Below are positions 4,471 through 5,244 of a stretch of DNA of 5,244 nucleotides, one piece after another. The stretch covers positions 1 to 5,244 of the forward strand of contig JAOACU010000213.1 in NCBI GenBank assembly GCA_026417715.1, written 5' to 3'. Each line of letters opens with the position of its first letter. The stretch's first letter is position 1. The DNA comes from Anaerolineae bacterium (GTDB taxonomy: Bacteria; Chloroflexota; Anaerolineae; UBA4142). The position numbers were made by a program, and so were the translations under genes. The notes below the pieces were generated by a model. That model was not told the origin of the DNA. It was given only the letters and a program-made list of their open reading frames with translations, and made no database searches.

Positions 4471-5244
4471 CAAATCTGCCTAGCCGCTCGACTTTTTGTT
4501 TCAGTACCGTTTCGGTGAACTCTTGTTTGACGCGCGCCATCAAATCGGGATCGCTCAACAAATCAATCGTGGTCATTGCCATTCCTTTGGCGGCGAGAAG
4601 CATTCCTTCGTGACCGAGTGGCGAAATCGCCGCGTCGCGAAATTCGGGTGTGTGCCCGCCGATGCCTTCGGTGGTAATTTTGATGTACGGATGAATCGCG
4701 GGAACGACGTGGCTGACGTTGCCCATATCGGTCGAACCCATCCGTTCGTTTGGGCGCGGGTCAACGACATCCACGCCTAGTGCGCGCCAGTTTTCGGCAA
4801 ACGCGTTGGCAAGCGTCAGATTCGGAATCAGTTCGGCATAACTCGGTTTTGTCCAATGCTTGAGTGTGGCGCCGGTCGCGGCGGCGCCGGCTTGCGCGCA
4901 TTGAATCACGCGTCGCAACACTTCTTGCGCGTAACCCTGACTCGCTGCGCGTACGCTGAATTGCGCGGCGGCGTAATCGGGGATGATGTTGGCGGCAGTA
5001 CCGCCGTGCGTGATGATGCCGTGCACGCGCGCATCGGGACGCAGATGCAAGCGGAGCGCGTTGACGTTGTTGAACGTGAGGATGACGGCTTCGAGCGCGT
5101 TGATGCCTTCTTCGGGTGCGGCGGCGGCGTGCGCGGCTTTGCCAATCACACACGCGGCGGCGGCGACGAGGCGCATCCGGCGGTGAACTTCTTCGGCAGG
5201 GCCGGTTTGCCGCCCTCGCAGGTGGCGACCTACCGCGTGGGCAA
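4466..5244 (-). CDS. M20-family metallopeptidase/amidohydrolase (AbgB/PM20D2-like), C-terminal part
   Basis: M20 enzymes are zinc-dependent hydrolases that cleave amide or peptide bonds of small substrates, such as N-acyl amino acids, dipeptides or p-aminobenzoyl-glutamate. Numbering from the in-frame ATG at 5176 (236 residues), the protein shows GKAAHAAAAPEEGINAL (12-28), the start of the dimerisation/lid domain; VHGIITHGG (51-59); ANIIPDYA (62-69); GSTDMGNVSH (147-156); PAIHPYIKI (159-167); and GGHTPEF (173-179), where H175 is the expected C-terminal zinc ligand. The N-terminal catalytic half, with the other ligands including the usual Glu pair, is absent. The frame stays open to the right edge, and the ATG at 5176 has no good Shine-Dalgarno, so the gene is treated as partial. 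Codons upstream of about 5146 do not resemble the family, so disruption is possible. It lies 157 bases upstream of the two-barrel gene in the same direction. Confidence 0.88.
   Translation of the reverse strand, partial: AHAVGRHLRGRQTGPAEEVHRRMRLVAAAACVIGKAAHAAAAPEEGINALEAVILTFNNVNALRLHLRPDARVHGIITHGGTAANIIPDYAAAQFSVRAASQGYAQEVLRRVIQCAQAGAAATGATLKHWTKPSYAELIPNLTLANAFAENWRALGVDVVDPRPNERMGSTDMGNVSHVVPAIHPYIKITTEGIGGHTPEFRDAAISPLGHEGMLLAAKGMAMTTIDLLSDPDLMARVKQEFTETVLKQKVERLGRFE
5196..5231. repeat. Possible REP-like palindromic element at the right edge
   Basis: Two small hairpins lie side by side. AGGG-C-CGG / CCGCCCT (5198-5216) has a TTTG loop and one bulged C. AGGT / ACCT (5220-5231) has a GGCG loop. 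Adjacent GC-rich imperfect palindromes resemble extragenic repeat elements. Only one copy is visible, so its repeat status is inferred. Confidence 0.3.

Noticed and set aside
4309..4473. N-terminal extension of the two-barrel protein from ATG 4473
   Set aside because: The added 55 residues are translated tandem repeats, the ATG lies inside the M20 coding end, and a far better ribosome binding site precedes ATG 4308. It is kept only as a question in the findings.
3964..4518. A 184-codon open frame on the plus strand across the repeat region
   Set aside because: It is antisense to barrel 1 and the M20 end. Its low-complexity middle comes from the repeat arrays.

Overview
The window carries three genes, all on the minus strand, so it is read here from right to left. 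Moderately high GC content, an abundance of GCGCGC-type words, Ig-like 'TPTQTTTY' modules and short tandem repeats between genes suggest a Chloroflexota (Anaerolineae-like) genome. That assignment is a judgement from protein style, not from a marker gene.

Region by region. (1) 4466-5244: the C-terminal half of an M20 metallopeptidase/amidohydrolase of the AbgB/PM20D2 type, cut by the right window edge. Recognisable family sequence stops near 5146, and the last ~98 bases look unlike the family and contain a small imperfect hairpin. (2) 4309-4465: a 157-base gap made almost entirely of short tandem arrays whose unit length changes from 8 to 7 to 8 to 9 bases. The array begins on the peptidase stop codon and ends just before the Shine-Dalgarno of the next gene. 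(3) 559-4308: a 1249-residue protein with two clan GH-A-like TIM barrels, three Ig-like modules, a duplicated ~135-residue module with GPDPGFVY and HPYRWG signatures, and a C-terminal beta domain. The order is nearly mirror-symmetric: barrel-Ig-module-module-Ig-barrel, then Ig and C-terminal domain. (4) 505-558: a 54-base gap holding six perfectly phased heptamers. (5) 1-504: the N-terminus of a P-loop (STAND/AAA-like) ATPase with a Walker A motif and a glycine-zipper segment, cut by the left edge.

No RNA gene, CRISPR array, insertion sequence or convincing rho-independent terminator was seen. The three genes are co-oriented, but nothing shows that they share a pathway. The most unusual material is the repeat-built intergenic DNA, which shares a 10-base word between the two gaps, and the mirror-symmetric double-barrel protein that has no evident export signal from its best start.
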